Shown in pieces: positions 24,101 through 39,100 of a DNA stretch of 64,000 nt. This DNA comes from Lutraria lutraria. Lineage: Eukaryota; Mollusca; Bivalvia; Venerida; Mactridae. The stretch is from assembly GCA_964023205.1 (NCBI GenBank), contig OZ026844.1, forward strand, positions 29,993,326 to 30,057,325, read 5' to 3'. Numbering within the stretch: position 1 is the stretch's first letter; the number at the start of each line of letters is the position of its first letter. The notes beneath the pieces are model-generated. The model searched no databases, was not told the DNA's origin, and was given only the letters and a program-made list of their open reading frames with translations. The position numbers were made by a program, and so were the translations under genes.

Positions 24101-27100
24101 AAATGCATCAAGTTGTAGGGTATGCCCCTTTAAAGGAAAACATATTCAATCTACAGCTCGGATTGTAACCATATGACGAGAATGGACTCCTACATATGTA
24201 TAGTAACATTATTGATACATTCCCTTGTCACAGTAAATATACATGATCAAATCGTGTTATAACAACATCAAGGTTACATAATTGATAAAACAGCAATAAC
24301 TTAACTAATTAATCATTGTTACAGGTATAATACCCAGGTTGTGTCAACGTCTTTATAAAGACATTGAGAGGAAGGCCAGTCAACAAGATGGTGTTATTTA
24401 CCAGGTACGTACATGTATATACAATAATTAAACAGCTTTCGGTATATATTCATAAATGTTTTAAATTACATGACGACGCCCTGTATCTAATAACTATCTA
24501 CGATATAAAAGTTTCAATTTATTGGAATGTGGTAAATTTTTAATTCTTAGTTTTTAAGTTATCATTTTAGGTCCGCGATTACAGTTTATTATTATTACCT
24601 GTGCAGAAAAAAGCATGCTATGTTTTGTTCAATGTATATGTAATGTATAATTATACATGTATAATAATTGTAACTCTTATGTTTGAAATAAATATATGTA
24701 CAGTGTAACCTCTCCAGAGCGGCCCTCTCTTGAGCAACTACCCTTCAACAACAACAACAACATAATTTTGCTTCTCTAAAAGGGTATTGCTTTTGATAGG
24801 TTGCACTGTATATACAAAGGTATCTACAGTTTTTTGTATCAATAAATTTATTTATTTGCGTTTAATTCGTCCTACACAATTGATCGAAGTGAACCATTAG
24901 AAGAAATAGGAATTGACTGCAACTAGTGGACAACAGGGTTTGTATTGCAGAGTGAGGTGAACTTTTATGCTTGCCCGGACACCGCTGAATGTTGTTGAAA
25001 AAAACACATAAAACTCAATGTATTTTTGATACTGTGGAAGAAAAAATTTAAAAAAATATTTTTCAGAGAGTTTGAGTCATGGTTTTGAGTGATTTATTAC
25101 TTATATGCAACATTATTACCTTATACACCGTATATTTTATCTTTAACATGTCTTTGTATCATTATTTTGTAATATTTTGTACATAATAATTATTATATTG
25201 TATATGATTACTTTGTACTGCGCCAGTGAATACATGTATATATACATTTTGTACTTTGTGTAAAATTAGGCGTTTAATCAAGTAAAATAGTTCCAGTAAT
25301 GTAACAGAATGTTTTCAGGTATCGTTTAGTATGTTAGAGATCTACAATGAAAAGGTATATGATCTACTGAGCACTGAATCTGAAACACAAGAAGTTCTCT
25401 CTGTGAGGATGACACCAAAACAAAGCTTCATAGGTACTTTTAATGTGTAGTTTTATATTGTTGAATATACTAAATCATAAAGCAAGCAAATGAACTTTCA
25501 AAATTTATAAAAACTTACATGAAATATGAAGATCAGAGGGTGGGTCATGGCATAGATATGCGTTAACTTTAGTGCCTAGACAGATCCTCTTTTTGCAAAA
25601 GAAAACAATAAATTTTGCTAATGATCCATGAGTGGTACATATTAGTATGCTATATTGTTCAATTCTTTCTCAGTTGATGGTCTTAAAAGTTTTCCAGTTT
25701 CCTGCTACAAAGATATCGTATATTACATTGAAGAGTGCAATAAAAATAGAACAGTAGCGGTGACCAGAATGAACGAAAAAAGCAGGTAAATCTAATAAAA
25801 CAAAACTGAATTTTATCATAGCAATAGTATGTACTGTTGAACCAAGGGTCACGTGTTCACAACTCGAGTGTGTTTCACTCGAGATCTAAACATGTGACCC
25901 TTGCCTGCCAGACCCAAGAAAGAACATGTTAGTATTGGGTGGTAATTACAGTACTTAGACTTGTTTATATTATTACATTATTCATGTTGTAAAACGTCAC
26001 ACAAACAGCCAGGTTCATTTAGCGACTTTTCCAACTTTGTCTGTAAACGAAGACCACAAATCACATGACCATTCTGTTGTTTAGAATCCTCGACTTAAGC
26101 CAGCTAGACCTGTTTATGTCTGATATCCACCATGCGTGAATTAAACGATGTAGATTAACTGTTAGATTTCTGACTAAAGTTCAAGATTGTTCTTAGTTTA
26201 CTGACTGATATTCTTAGATTACTGACTGATGTTCTTAGATTACTGACTGATGTTCTTAGATTACTAACTGATGTTCTTAGATTACTGACTAGTGTTCTTA
26301 GATTACTGACTGATGTTCTTGTGTTACTGACTGATGTTCTTAGATTACTGACTAGTGTTCTTAGATTACTGACTGATGTTCTTGTGTTACTGACTGGTGT
26401 TCTTAGATTACTGACTGATGTTCTTGGGTTACTGACTGGTGTTCTTAGATTACTGACTGATGTTCTTAGATTAATGACTGGTGTTCTTGGGTTACTGACT
26501 GATGTTCTTAGATTACTGATTTCTTGCTGACCGTCTCTGTCCTTGATACTTTCATCACGACAATAGTTGGAGACTTGTAGCCTGTGATGTAGAGTTTATC
26601 ATAGTCAGCATTGAATGCAGCGCGATTCGCAAAACTACATGGAGTCGGGAACATCGTTAGATATATAAAATCCGGTGAATAAACTCGAACTTTTCCAACA
26701 TTACTGACAACGTATATATATCCTTGTTTATCGGTTACTACGGCTGACGGTTTATCAGTCGAGTAACTAAAGATTTGCTTCCCATCATTTTCAAATCCAC
26801 GTACGGTGTTCAAATACTCGCAGCAATGGATGATATGGTAGCTTTCTCGCAAATGTTGAACGGCAAATATGTAACCGTTATATAAGCGATTTATTGTGAT
26901 AGATTTGGTAACCTTCCCGTCAATGGTCATCACGTTCAGATACCAAAGATCATCAGCATCCTTCATGGAAACCAACATGTTTTCAGCATCAATCGCTTGA
27001 ACGCACTTCGGATGAAATCTTGTCCTTATACACCTACCGCATTTAGTTTTATCGGCTATTTTTGAAACCTGTAACAACTTAGTGTTAACTAAACACACTA

Positions 27101-30100
27101 TCAAATACGTGTCATCAAGTACAGTCATACTCCCAGGCTTATCTTTTAACGGTATCTCATCAACTAATTCATCATCACTTTGTATAATGAGCAATCTTGA
27201 TTTCGTGGTATCGGACAGGACCATCCGTCCATTCGGCAAAGCAACAATACCTCCAATGCTTGTATCACGCTTTTTGATAATAAAAAAATGATCAGTATGT
27301 AACGTTACATTTTGCCTCTTTTGACCAATTTCATCATCTTTCTGTTTATGCAACTTTTGGGTAACAGCAATGTCCGTTTTCATATCACCAGCGTAATCAT
27401 CCGATCCTGTAGTTTTTTCATGCTCGATTTTGTCTTTTTTCTTTTCTTTCTTTTTTACACTGTCTTCAACATTATCCGCCTCATTTGGAAGTTGCATATC
27501 TAACGAGACGTTTTTCAATGAGCACTCGCCAATACTTCTCTCAAAGTCAGCACTAAGATCAGATTCAAAGTTTAATCCGGAATTACTTTTGTTTACAATT
27601 TCCATTTTGTATTCTACAATAGATAAACATGCTTCCAACTTCTGTATGACATCATGTGTATCTGGAACAAGTCTAAACTTAGGCACTTCAGCTTTCATTT
27701 GTGCTGCTTCAGTTTTGAACTTATTGTGCTCTCCAACAATTGACACCGCACAACGAAACACGTCAGAGTGGGAACCGTTTTTGAGTACGGCTCGGAACAT
27801 ACTTTGACTACTTCCTACTGAAGATGCAGTCGCCTTAATCTCGCGCTCGGAAATTTCAAAACCCGACCGCTTTTCGTCAACAAAAGCTGTTAAATCGCCT
27901 TTTATTTTCGCTGCTCGTTGTTTAAACGAAATCGTCATGGCTTCCAACTTGCTGACAACATCGTCTAGCTGAGTGCTTATTGATTCCACATCATCTTTCG
28001 ATGTCTCAATAGCTGTCTTTATCGGTTTGGTAATCAATTTTGCGTGGTCCGTAACTTCTTGCTGGTATTGTTGAAGTTTGTCAACAAAGGTGTTTTTTAT
28101 TAGAAATTTCCCAGCTGAAGAAATATCGAGGATTTTCTTACAATGTTTATGTTTCTTGGTTGTAAACAGGCACATACAACAAAGAAAGGTTTTATGATCA
28201 CAACAGTAGAAATCTAAGGATCTATTCGAGTGCGCTGTACATAGCTGATAAGCTTCTAAAGATTTTTCTAAAGCTGAGAACTCCAGCTTATTTTGAATGT
28301 CTACCAGTAAATGTGACCGTCCGGATTTACTAGCCCTGTGTACATCGGCGCATGACTGGCAGAACGATTCACGGCATTTCTTGCAATATATTTTGGCAGG
28401 ATTGTGGATTTTTCTCTATTGACACGGCTCGCATACATTGTCCGTAGAACTCATGTTCATTGGTGTCTCTTCTTGAATGCCGTCTGGTAACTGTGATGTA
28501 AATGAACCTGAAATATTATGTTGAATCGGGATTAAAACTTATCATTTAAAGGTTAGCTAATGGGGAATCAATCGGGCCCGCCCGGTTAGCTCAGTGGTTA
28601 GAGCGCTGGTCTACTGATCAATAGACTGTGAGTTCGAACTCCGGGCGAGGCTTACACTGTCCGTGACAAATTTGACTGAAGATATTACATCCTATGTCAA
28701 ATTGTCCTCCATCTCTGAATTATGTGGGGTAGCTTTGTAGTAGCTTACGGATAGAATGTGGTTAGTACTAGTTAAGGCCTAAATGAAGTCTAAGGAAGAT
28801 GGTTAGGTTAACTGCCGGTGTAGCATAAAATTTTGACCCCGTTGAAAAATGACCCCAGGGGTCATTTCTCAACGTTGAAAATCGACCCCGACAGGTTTTC
28901 AACGTTAAATTTTGATCAAGAAAGTCGTTGAATATTGATCAATGTTAAATTTTGATCAATCCTGGGGTCAATTTTTAACGATAAATAAAACTCTAGACAA
29001 ACACCAGAGATCGACTGTACGAATATGAGAATTAGTCCTGCAGGTGCATAGCTCTCGTAAAACATTGTTTCGCGGTCTATAGGTATACATTTTGTCGTCC
29101 TAAGCGCCCTTTTGCTCTTGTCTATATGCGACATCATATCGATTTTTTGGCATTTTGTTTCAAACTTCTTTAAATGTGAGTTTAACAGTTATTTGAGATG
29201 CGTCTTTTAAAACATTAAAAGACAAAAATAAAATTATTCTTTTAGCTCGGTTATTAATCAAACAGTGAGTATTCAATTTAAGATAATTAACGGACCCTAA
29301 TACAAAATAAATGTCTATGAACAAAGTTAGAAGAATTTTATCCTTATAAATAGTGATATTCAAACATAATTAATTAAATATTATCTTTGAAACATACAAC
29401 ATTCTGGAGTGTTAGGTCTGGAAAAGTTAATTAAATTTGACTTTGTATCATAAAGGGAGGTAATATTGATAACTACGTAGTTCTCTCCCTTTTCTATGAT
29501 TGTATAGCATTTGTAATTGTATGTTTACAAATATCAAAATCACACTATCAAATAAGCTTGTAGTGAATGTTTTACAAATTATTCATTCTAAAAGTATGCA
29601 ATGGTTGATATGGTTTGCTTGTACTAGGTTCTGTGATCCATTATGTCTAAAACGGTCAATTTTACATTTAGCGTTGCAACGCGTCATCGGGCACTACAAG
29701 TGTTTTTAAATCCACGTAAATGGAGTTTTGGGACTTATTTTGTTACTGGAACATGACAAATCGAATACATATATTATTGGTGCCGAAACGGAGACAGTTT
29801 ATCCAGAGCCTTGCCCAGTTTAAGTAAGTTTTCTTGGAAGTCGCACCGGATAAACTCTCAATCTCGGCACCGTGCAACTCAATATGCCGCAAAACTCTTG
29901 TTTCAGCTTTGGATGATGGTTTTTCAATGTTTCATGCAATTTGTCAGCTTTTCAAATAAAATGAAAATTTCGGTGTCTGACCACATCAATACACAACGAA
30001 AGAACCTCTTTAAGATCGTTTAAATACGAAATTCAAATTACCTATAGAGTTTTATGAACAGAAATCGTGAGAATGACTTACATAACATAATTATTTACTG

Positions 30101-33100
30101 AAAGGGATGGTTTTCAACGCTGAAAATAACTCTAACAAGGGTTGATCAGTTTTTAACGAGGGTCAAATTTTCACGCGTAATGGGGTCATTATTTAACGGT
30201 ATGGGTCAATATTTAACGTTGAAAATTGATCAATAATCCGTTGAAAAATGACCCCATTTTTCCACGGGGTCAAAATTTTATGCTACACCGGCCACGATGT
30301 AACTGAAATAATGTTGAAAATGACCTTAGATCTGAAGAAAGAAAAAGCTATGTTAGATAATCAATCGGAACACCTCGTCTTTTCCCGTCACCAGTAAAAA
30401 GCCTCCGCAACCATTCGAAGCAACCATTTACATCTTATAGGTGTATTTATTTGCCAGACATGCGTATTAAGATGTTGTGGTGTAACCGTTATATTATTCT
30501 CAATAGATATTATTTGAAGATGCTTGATACAGTTTGCTAAACATTTCACATTGACATATAGGCAAAATGAAAACTGTTTAATTGGATTTTTTTTAACCAT
30601 TGAATTTGAATTTTTGCTTATTTTGGGTCATTTCAAGGGCCGATAAATCACAATGAAGGACAGCAATGCCCTAATTATTTTCGTTTTTATGTAGCAGACT
30701 TCTTTTCGTGTTATTGTGCAAAATTTCAAAAATTGGTAGACAGTGTTGTTTTGTTTTCTTAAACCAATGTCAATTTTCCTTGTTGACAAACAATATGGGT
30801 GCTCACACCGAGGACGAAAGTTCCTCACAACATTTTCCGATTGATAAATTACACTCGTTATGAGTTAAACGGGCGTGTCACAGAAAAAGCCGAGTAATTT
30901 CGATTGATCGAGAATATGACATGAATGAGCATATCAAGTATTTAAACAAATCAATAAAACAACCTTTTGAAATCAATAGATTGAGTCATTATTTGAAGTT
31001 GTTAAAAATATTTGCCCCCCCCCCATCAGAATAATTGTGATACTGATTTTAAATTCCAAGACAAAGGGTCCGTGATAATACCATATAAATGAACAAATAG
31101 ATATACAAAATAATGCATCGATTACCTTCCTATGTTTCAACAGTCACTCCTTAATTGTTTAACTCCTGAAAATCCAACCACGTAACATTCCACATGTGGT
31201 TACATAAGTTGAGCACAAAGACCTTGGCCTTTTCTTATCTCATATGGACGGAAACGTATTTGCAACGTGTCGCTTGGTTTAGTGTTCACATTTGAAGTGA
31301 ATAATGTGGGATGGGCATAAAAACGCAGACACATTACGCAGACGATATAAAAGTAGAGCGAAAACGCAGACAACAACGAAAAAAAAGAAGGATATCGGAA
31401 AACGCAGACGACAAAGATATAGAAGGATACTTATGATATTAAAGCAAGCGACAAGCAATTGTTGGAGGCCATACAATAAAGAATTTCATCAATATTGCTG
31501 AATACTTTGCAGGGTATAAAAACTCAGACGTAATAGAAATGGAAGGAAAACGCATAAGACAAAGTTATAGAGGGATACTAATACTGCAGACGATATGCCG
31601 TTGTTGGAGGCCAGTTAATAAAGAATATTAGTATTGTTGATTATGCTATACATAGATGTTAATTGTTGTCACCGATCTAGTTTTCCTGGACCTAGCCAGT
31701 ACTAACTTACCCTTGTTAGAACGAAATGACTTCAAAATAATGGCCACCTGTAAAAATGCTATATTTTTGTTTGCCAAGTGTAGCCTTAGTTTACAGGTTT
31801 GACTACACACTTGCCTCTATGTATGGTGGCATGGTTGCTGTTTTCTGAAGGTCTTTAGAATCTGTTATGACTGAATTGTATTATTTTGTCGATAATTTAG
31901 TGTTTATGCCCCCGTATCGATAATATTTTTTTTACCTGTCTGTTTGTCTGTCTGTCAGTTTGTACCAAACTTTAACCTTGCGTCCACCTACAGTCATCAA
32001 ACTTCATATGTTGGTTCCTCATGACGACCTCTACAGGACCTGAAGGTCATTTCAGGGCAGTAGGTCAAAGGTCACCAGGAGGGGGCATTTGTTTGAAAAC
32101 ACATATTGTTTCTATTATATGATTGATGTATACTTTCAGCCGCGCTCACACGATTGTCATTTTAACTCTGGTTCAAAATTTCATCCGCGAACAGAGGTTA
32201 AAAACATCGCACATAAATTTGGTGGACCTTGCTGGAAGGTTAGTGGTTTTCATAACCCTTTTTCTTTCATTTAAGCGTATCCATTTCAAATTCAACCGAT
32301 CTAAAAACTTTTTCAGTGTAGATGAAGTTTACTATTGATTGTATACGTAACTTTGTACAACTATATTGTATTAACAATTTTATGACCTAGATTTATAATC
32401 AAAATTATCAATTATGACCACGTGCATTTTTCTCAAAGAGTCACCCTTTGATAACCTAATAAGCATGTGCTTGGTAAACAGGTGGGTGCGTGAATAATTT
32501 TGCATCTGCTGTACAAACACTTAATATACAGCCAAACCTGTGTCAGTGGACACCTCCGAATAAAGGCTACCCTGTGAATAATGACCATTCTTTTAGAACC
32601 CATCATTTAGAACGAAATTACCTCAATAAAGACCTCATTTTGTCTTTCCCAAGAGTGGCCTTTGTTCATAGGTTTGACTGTATATATAGAAGAGACAATA
32701 CTATTGATTTATTTCACCCTTGTTCATGGCAATTGCATAATTACACCAAAAGAGGGTTATCTTAAGAACACGCAGTGCATGCTTGTCTCATTGAGACAAT
32801 TAAGTTACTATTTGCTTATCTACACATGCTAAAATTGCCATGGAAAGTAACTGTCGTATTTTCAAAATACAACAAAATTATTTGAAGGAGATTTTAAACC
32901 ACCAAACAGGAGATAAAATCTGCTTCTCGTATAGGTCTGTATGTACAATAAAGCTTTTACTTAAGAGACCACTTCAATAGTGTTACCACTTTATTATATA
33001 TAGAGACCACTTACATTACAACCTCTCCAGAGCAGACCTCTCTTGAGCAACAACCTCCCTTCAACAACAGCATGTTTTCCCACTGCACAATTTAACTATT

Positions 33101-36100
33101 AATTTAACCTGTTTAGAGCAAAAACCTCTCAACAGCAACACAATGTTTAAAACGTGTTGCTTTGAAGAAGTTGTACAGTATTTTCGCACCAGTTATATGT
33201 TCAGCTTGATCACAAGACCACCTTAGCACGATGTTTTTCGCCGTGGTTTAACTTCGCACCAACAGCCACTGTTATTTGGCGACTTTTCCAGTTCATTCAG
33301 TCGAGTAAGAGCCCAGGCGCACAACTGAGATGATAACTGACCTTCCAAAATCAGTCTTACAGATAGGACAACTTCCTCGCGTATGAACTTTGTCTGGGAT
33401 TTGTTTGAACTCACGGCAGTGAAGGGCTAGCGATTACTAGTAAGAGACCGTAACCATTCGACCTCTGAGGTCCCCACGTGCTCTCGAAGGTAGATTTGAT
33501 ATCGTCATATTAACCATGTTTCATCTTTCTTCAGTGAGAGAGCGGCTCAAACTGGAGCAACTGGAGTGAGGTTTGAAGAAAGCAAGAATATCAACAAATC
33601 CTTGATGACTTTAGGCATTGTCATAAAAAGTAAATATCAAATACTTAAATACTTCTTGAAACTCCGCGTAAATTCGATGTATTGTAATAACTGAGTTGGG
33701 CACTGCTTCAGTATGAAGACCGCCTTCTTAGACGTGACGAATTGTACGCTTCTGGTTGCCCGACCTAGCCTTTTTCCCCGCGACCATAGATGTGTTATAG
33801 GTCCGAGGAACGGTACATACACTTTATCACGTTTTTATCTTTCCTTACGCTTTTAAAGGGGCATACCCTACAACTTGGTGCATCTAGAATCAAGGCAAAA
33901 TGATGATAAATAAGAAGCTTGTAAAGAAGAAAGCCGACGAAGAAAGTTTCAGCCAAAAATTCATCCAATTAAAAATAAAATCATAAAAAATATGTTTTTG
34001 TGACACATACATTTAGTCAAGGAAATTTTTGGTTGGAAGTGATTTATTATTCATAGCTATGTTTTTTGCGGCTAATACCTATACTAGTCATTTTATGACC
34101 CACGTTCTTCCTGCAATTATCCATTATATATTGTTTTACATATACATCTAGCACATTTTTACACTTTCACAGAATGTTTGTCAGTTGTAGGGTATGCCCC
34201 TTTAAGAGCCAAAACAAAACAAAAGTCCCGACCTACAACCTACCCTATTTTTAATGAGCTTTTAACTGGAAACAAATAATGTTTAGGGCAATCATTACTT
34301 TTTGGACGGATTTTCTATTTTGTATTTCAATCAGATAATGAGATCAACTGAATATTAAGACCGCTTCTAGGTGTCAAACAAAGCTGGTTCTAACATTGAG
34401 ATTTTACTCTGCATGTTTGAATACATTTTACATTACATCGGAAACTTAAAATGAATCTATAATTACAGATCACACTCTTTGAGCGCCGATTGTACTTTTT
34501 AAACAAGCTTATTATTTTTTTGTCTAACATTTTTCTTTTTTTATTCTAGACCTCTGCGCCGTAGCAAGTGGTAGAACGGACCAGGGTCCTAGTAAGTATA
34601 TATTTGTATATTATGTATCATAAGTCGCTTCATAAGTAATTGATTGAATCAGGGATGCTATAATATTATTACGTGTAATATAACATCCCTGATTGAAGAC
34701 AATTTTAAATAAATATTTCTTTACAAAATAAGTATATTGTTTTATTATTATGAAGATGGCATGGAAGTTAGCCAATGATATTGGGCGATTTAGGAAACGT
34801 TTTTATGATCCTAGAAGTGTTAAAGTTTGATTAGAAAATATTGTCCCAATATTGATATGACTCAGACAAAGGCTCGGACCGCAGCAAATATTAATGAAAA
34901 AGGGGTAGGTTCATTAAAGACTAGAAGAGGCCCAAAGTCAAAATGTCTAGAAGCTTTAATCATATGTTTGCTGTTTACCATATTTGAAGCAAAAATGATA
35001 TTATAACATTATTGTAGTAACTGTTACCATGGCAACAAAGAAAGTATATTTGCTATAAAATAGAAAAAATGCTATTAATTATTTGTGATACATAATCTGT
35101 ATGATGATTTTCTTCAGCTCCTTACAGGGACTCAAAACTAACCATGTTGCTAAAAGACGCCATAGGTGGAAATTGCAAGACAATAATGGTAGGCGTTTAT
35201 TTATAAAAGCTTGTGTGTCGCGACGTCATATCTTTCAATATTACGGGAAATGACGTCATGACGTTATGGAGACGTCATAACAAGTTACAATGCAAAGTTT
35301 TAAGCTCTACTAAAAATGTAGACAAATTGTTAGTGCATCATAGCTCTTGAAAAAGACCGCCAGGTCGAAAATTTGAGTTTAGAGTGGTTCTGCTGCAAAC
35401 GATATTGTGATCCCCTTTTAGGGATATATTTATACTAGATCGCGACCGTTGTCCAGTGGTTCGTGCCCTGGGCTTGTAACCAGACGATCCGAGTTTGAAT
35501 CTCGGTGGTCGCAGGTCATACCCTTCTATGAAAAAATGTCGATTTTCCTCCCTACGTGGAAAAAATGCCAGCTCTTTGTGGAAGACGACATAACTAAAAT
35601 ATCGTTGAAAAAAATGCGTTAAACGCACAAAAAGGAAGTCTTCAAAACTTTAGAACTTTTAACACTAATCTGTGTTTTTTTTAAAATGTGTTCAGGTATA
35701 TTATAGAGAAACTTATCATACTGCAAAAAATGTCATATACTGTGGTTTCATTTATTTTCGTTGGGCTCAATTTTCGTGGTTTTTACTAAAATAGCTATTT
35801 CGTGGGGACATAAATTCGTGGATTTTTTTTAAAGAAATGCCTTATCTCTGTATTTAAATTCGTGGGGATTTGATTTCGTGGATGAGCCGACCCACGAAAT
35901 CCACGAAATTAAATCCCCAACGAAAATTAATGATTCCACAGTATCTAACATAAACTAAGTGCGTGGGTTATGGTCTCTGTCTTGTGATCACGAGCCCTAC
36001 TGGCATATGGGAAGCTGTCCAGCTAGCTTACGGAAGGTCAAGGGTTCTACCCAAGTATAAGCCTGGTATCTTCCTCCACTGTTAAAGCTGGAAGTTGGCA

Positions 36101-39100
36101 AATGACCCTGACTGTTGGTACGATGCTAAATTGCAGTGAAACAAAAATAACTTGCATAAACATAATGTAGTAAAAGACCTAACTTTTGTAGGGATTATTA
36201 ATTATTAATTTAATTCAATACAATCTTCGCAGATTGCAACGATCAGTCCGTCCGACGAGGATTATGAACAGACTTTATCAACTCTACGTTATGCAGACAG
36301 GGTAAAGTCCATCCGCAATACGGTCATTGTGAACGTTACAGAGACGGATCAACTCATCAAAGAACTTCTAGCTGAGAAGGAGTCGTTGCTTAGTCAACTG
36401 CAAGAACGTCGATTTTCCCAGACGGGCCACAGTGAACAAGGTGTTAATTAATGTTTGTTCTTGTTACATCGCAGATTTCTTGATACTCCCCGCAGACGGG
36501 AATGTACATACACTTAAACTACAGTGCATACTCTCCAGAGCGGCCCTCTCTTGAGCAACAACCTCCCTTCAACAACAGCATGATTTTTCCCACTGCACGA
36601 TTTAACTTTTAATTTAACTTGTCTAGAGCAACAACCTATCAAAAGCAACATATATATTGCTACTCCCAAAGGATGTTGCTTTTGGAGAAGTTGTACTGTA
36701 TAACAGTAAAATTGTTTAAATTTGTGATGGGCACTATCCATAAATTGTATGTTCATGACTATGGTGGTCATTTGTAATGATGAATTATTAACTATGATCG
36801 CGTAATAAATCAATATTTAATATGTTTAATTTTTCTTGATGTGCGTTTTTTAAATGTTATTCTATTACATCATTTGTTCTTGAACTTCTTGACAACTCCT
36901 TATATTTTTCAGAAATAGCTTTACTGAAACAGAAACAATTATCAGAGGTAAGTTTACATACCCTTGACAAATAGATTCTGTAACATTCACTCTGTTAATC
37001 AATATATCATCTAGCAGAAAATATCAATATTCATGTACTTAGTGGTTAAATGTTAGGGGCTAGCTCGTTGAACGGATTGTGTATAATGGTTAATAATCCA
37101 TAAATGGCCATACGGACCAGATACTTATTCACCATCCCTTCAACGTGCTAGTCCCCTGTGGGCTTAATATTGCACCAACAGCCAGGATCATTTTGCGACC
37201 TTCCAGCTTTTTCCAGCTAATAGTATGCCGTATTATTATTCGAATATTCTTGTATCGATCTTTTAATAATGAATTAAAGCAGCACAATTTTTATCTCGTC
37301 TCCGTCAGAACTAGAGCTCACTTCCTTACTTATGTTTATTACATAATCCTCTAGAAGTCTAGCTTCTTGAAATTTAGAAACCTGGTAATGCACTAACTGA
37401 CAATTACGCCTTTGAGACTCCAAAATTGCTTTCGCGTATATACAACTCCAAATTATTTACTATCCTTTTTATAAGAACATTTGTATTACTCTAGAAGTTT
37501 TCATAGTTTTTACAATGTGCTGTATCTCCATTGTTTAGATTGAGCAGATAAAAAATGAAATGTTCAATATGGAGAAAGAATGGGAGAAAAAACTTCAACA
37601 TACAAAAAAGATTGTGGAGGTAAACAATAGCACTTCTTAATTTCATTTGACCTCTGGCCTGATTCAAAGTAACTCATAAAATTTAATGTCATATTCATTG
37701 GTGTAACAATATTCGTCAACCTAAATTTTAATATACATATAAATATTTTATCAAATAATGCATTAAAACTCTCTCTATATATATGAATGAACGTTTGTCT
37801 CATAGTTTTTAAATCAAAGACTTTTCATATAATAAAACAGTTGTTGACTAGTGAGTAAATATGACGTGATATTCACCGGCAGAAAACTACTAGTATATAT
37901 TATTATATGATTCATAAATAACCACATTTTGATTGGACTAATGCCTGGCTCATTAATCAACAACTGTAGAATGTCAATAATAACAACTTTGATTAATTAA
38001 CCAACCCTATCTATAACATAATATGCATGATATGTTGTTTTCAAGGAACACGTGGTTAAAGAAAAAAGACTGGAACAAGAGAAACGTAAAATTCCTCATT
38101 TGATTAATCTGAACGAAGATCCTGCCCTATCCGGCAAGATCTGCCATTTCGTCCAATCCGGTAAGTTTGTTAAATTGTTTTGATGAGTTATGCATTTTTG
38201 TATCGCCAGTAAGAATTCCAGCGGTTATGTTTATGTCTCTATCAAAGTCATCGGTGCTTAAACACTTAGGAACCAGCATTTCCATTGAAAGAAATATATT
38301 TGATCAACTCTGAACAAAGTATCGACAATGTACGAAGATAATACATATGGGTGTACTCAAATAGTAGTCTTTGGACTCAGAACTATGCAGGAAAGTTAGG
38401 AAAATGTGTAAAAAAGCATCTGTTTCAAAAAGAGCTTCACATAATGCTGTAATAAAACTCGTAACTATCGAGAAAAGCTGATTAAAATCAATGATTTCAA
38501 TAATTGTTTGTCGACTTTATGTAGACACAAATGTATAATTGTGATCATACAAATTACAGATTATATTGTCTGTAACATTTCAGACCAAGTAAGCACGGTT
38601 GGCAATTCTAAAGCACCAACGACACCTACAATTGTACTGCATGGTCCAAGGTAAAATATCTCCGATGAATTACAGTTTGAAACCTTTGGTAAAATATATC
38701 AGATGGATTACAATTTGAAACCTTTGGTAGAATATATCAGATGAATTACAATTTGAAACCTTTGGTAAAATGTATCAAATGAAATACAATTTGAAACCTT
38801 TGGTAAAATATATCAGATGAATTACAATTTGAAACCATTGGTAAAATATATCAGATGAATTACAAGTTATAACCATTGGTGAAATATATCAGATGAATTA
38901 CATTTTGAAACCTTTGGTAAAATATATCAGATGAATAACAATTTGAAACCTGTAAGTTCTGGATAAATGTCTTAAATTGTGGTATTTACCAATATTTGTC
39001 CGAATACAGCATTGGGTTCCGAGTATATGACAAAACTTACCGAAAAATGTGTCACAAATCCTCTAAATACGAAAACCACTGTAGTCCAAACAAAATATTC

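Noticed and set aside
26000..26080. Additional kinesin exon between exons 6 and 7
   Set aside because: Exon 6 (ends AG) and exon 7 (starts C CGC GCT) join directly into the conserved SSRAH switch I motif, leaving no room for another exon.
27430..27807. 125-codon plus-strand frame
   Set aside because: Antisense shadow of the lysine-rich and coiled-coil region of the TRIM-like gene.
28578..28650. Functional tRNA gene
   Set aside because: Acceptor and D arms look tRNA-like but the anticodon loop is irregular and a SINE body and tail follow; treated as a SINE head.
35441..35511. tRNA-Thr (TGT) gene
   Set aside because: Good acceptor and T arms, but the D-arm is poor and the sequence continues into a SINE body shared in style with other copies.
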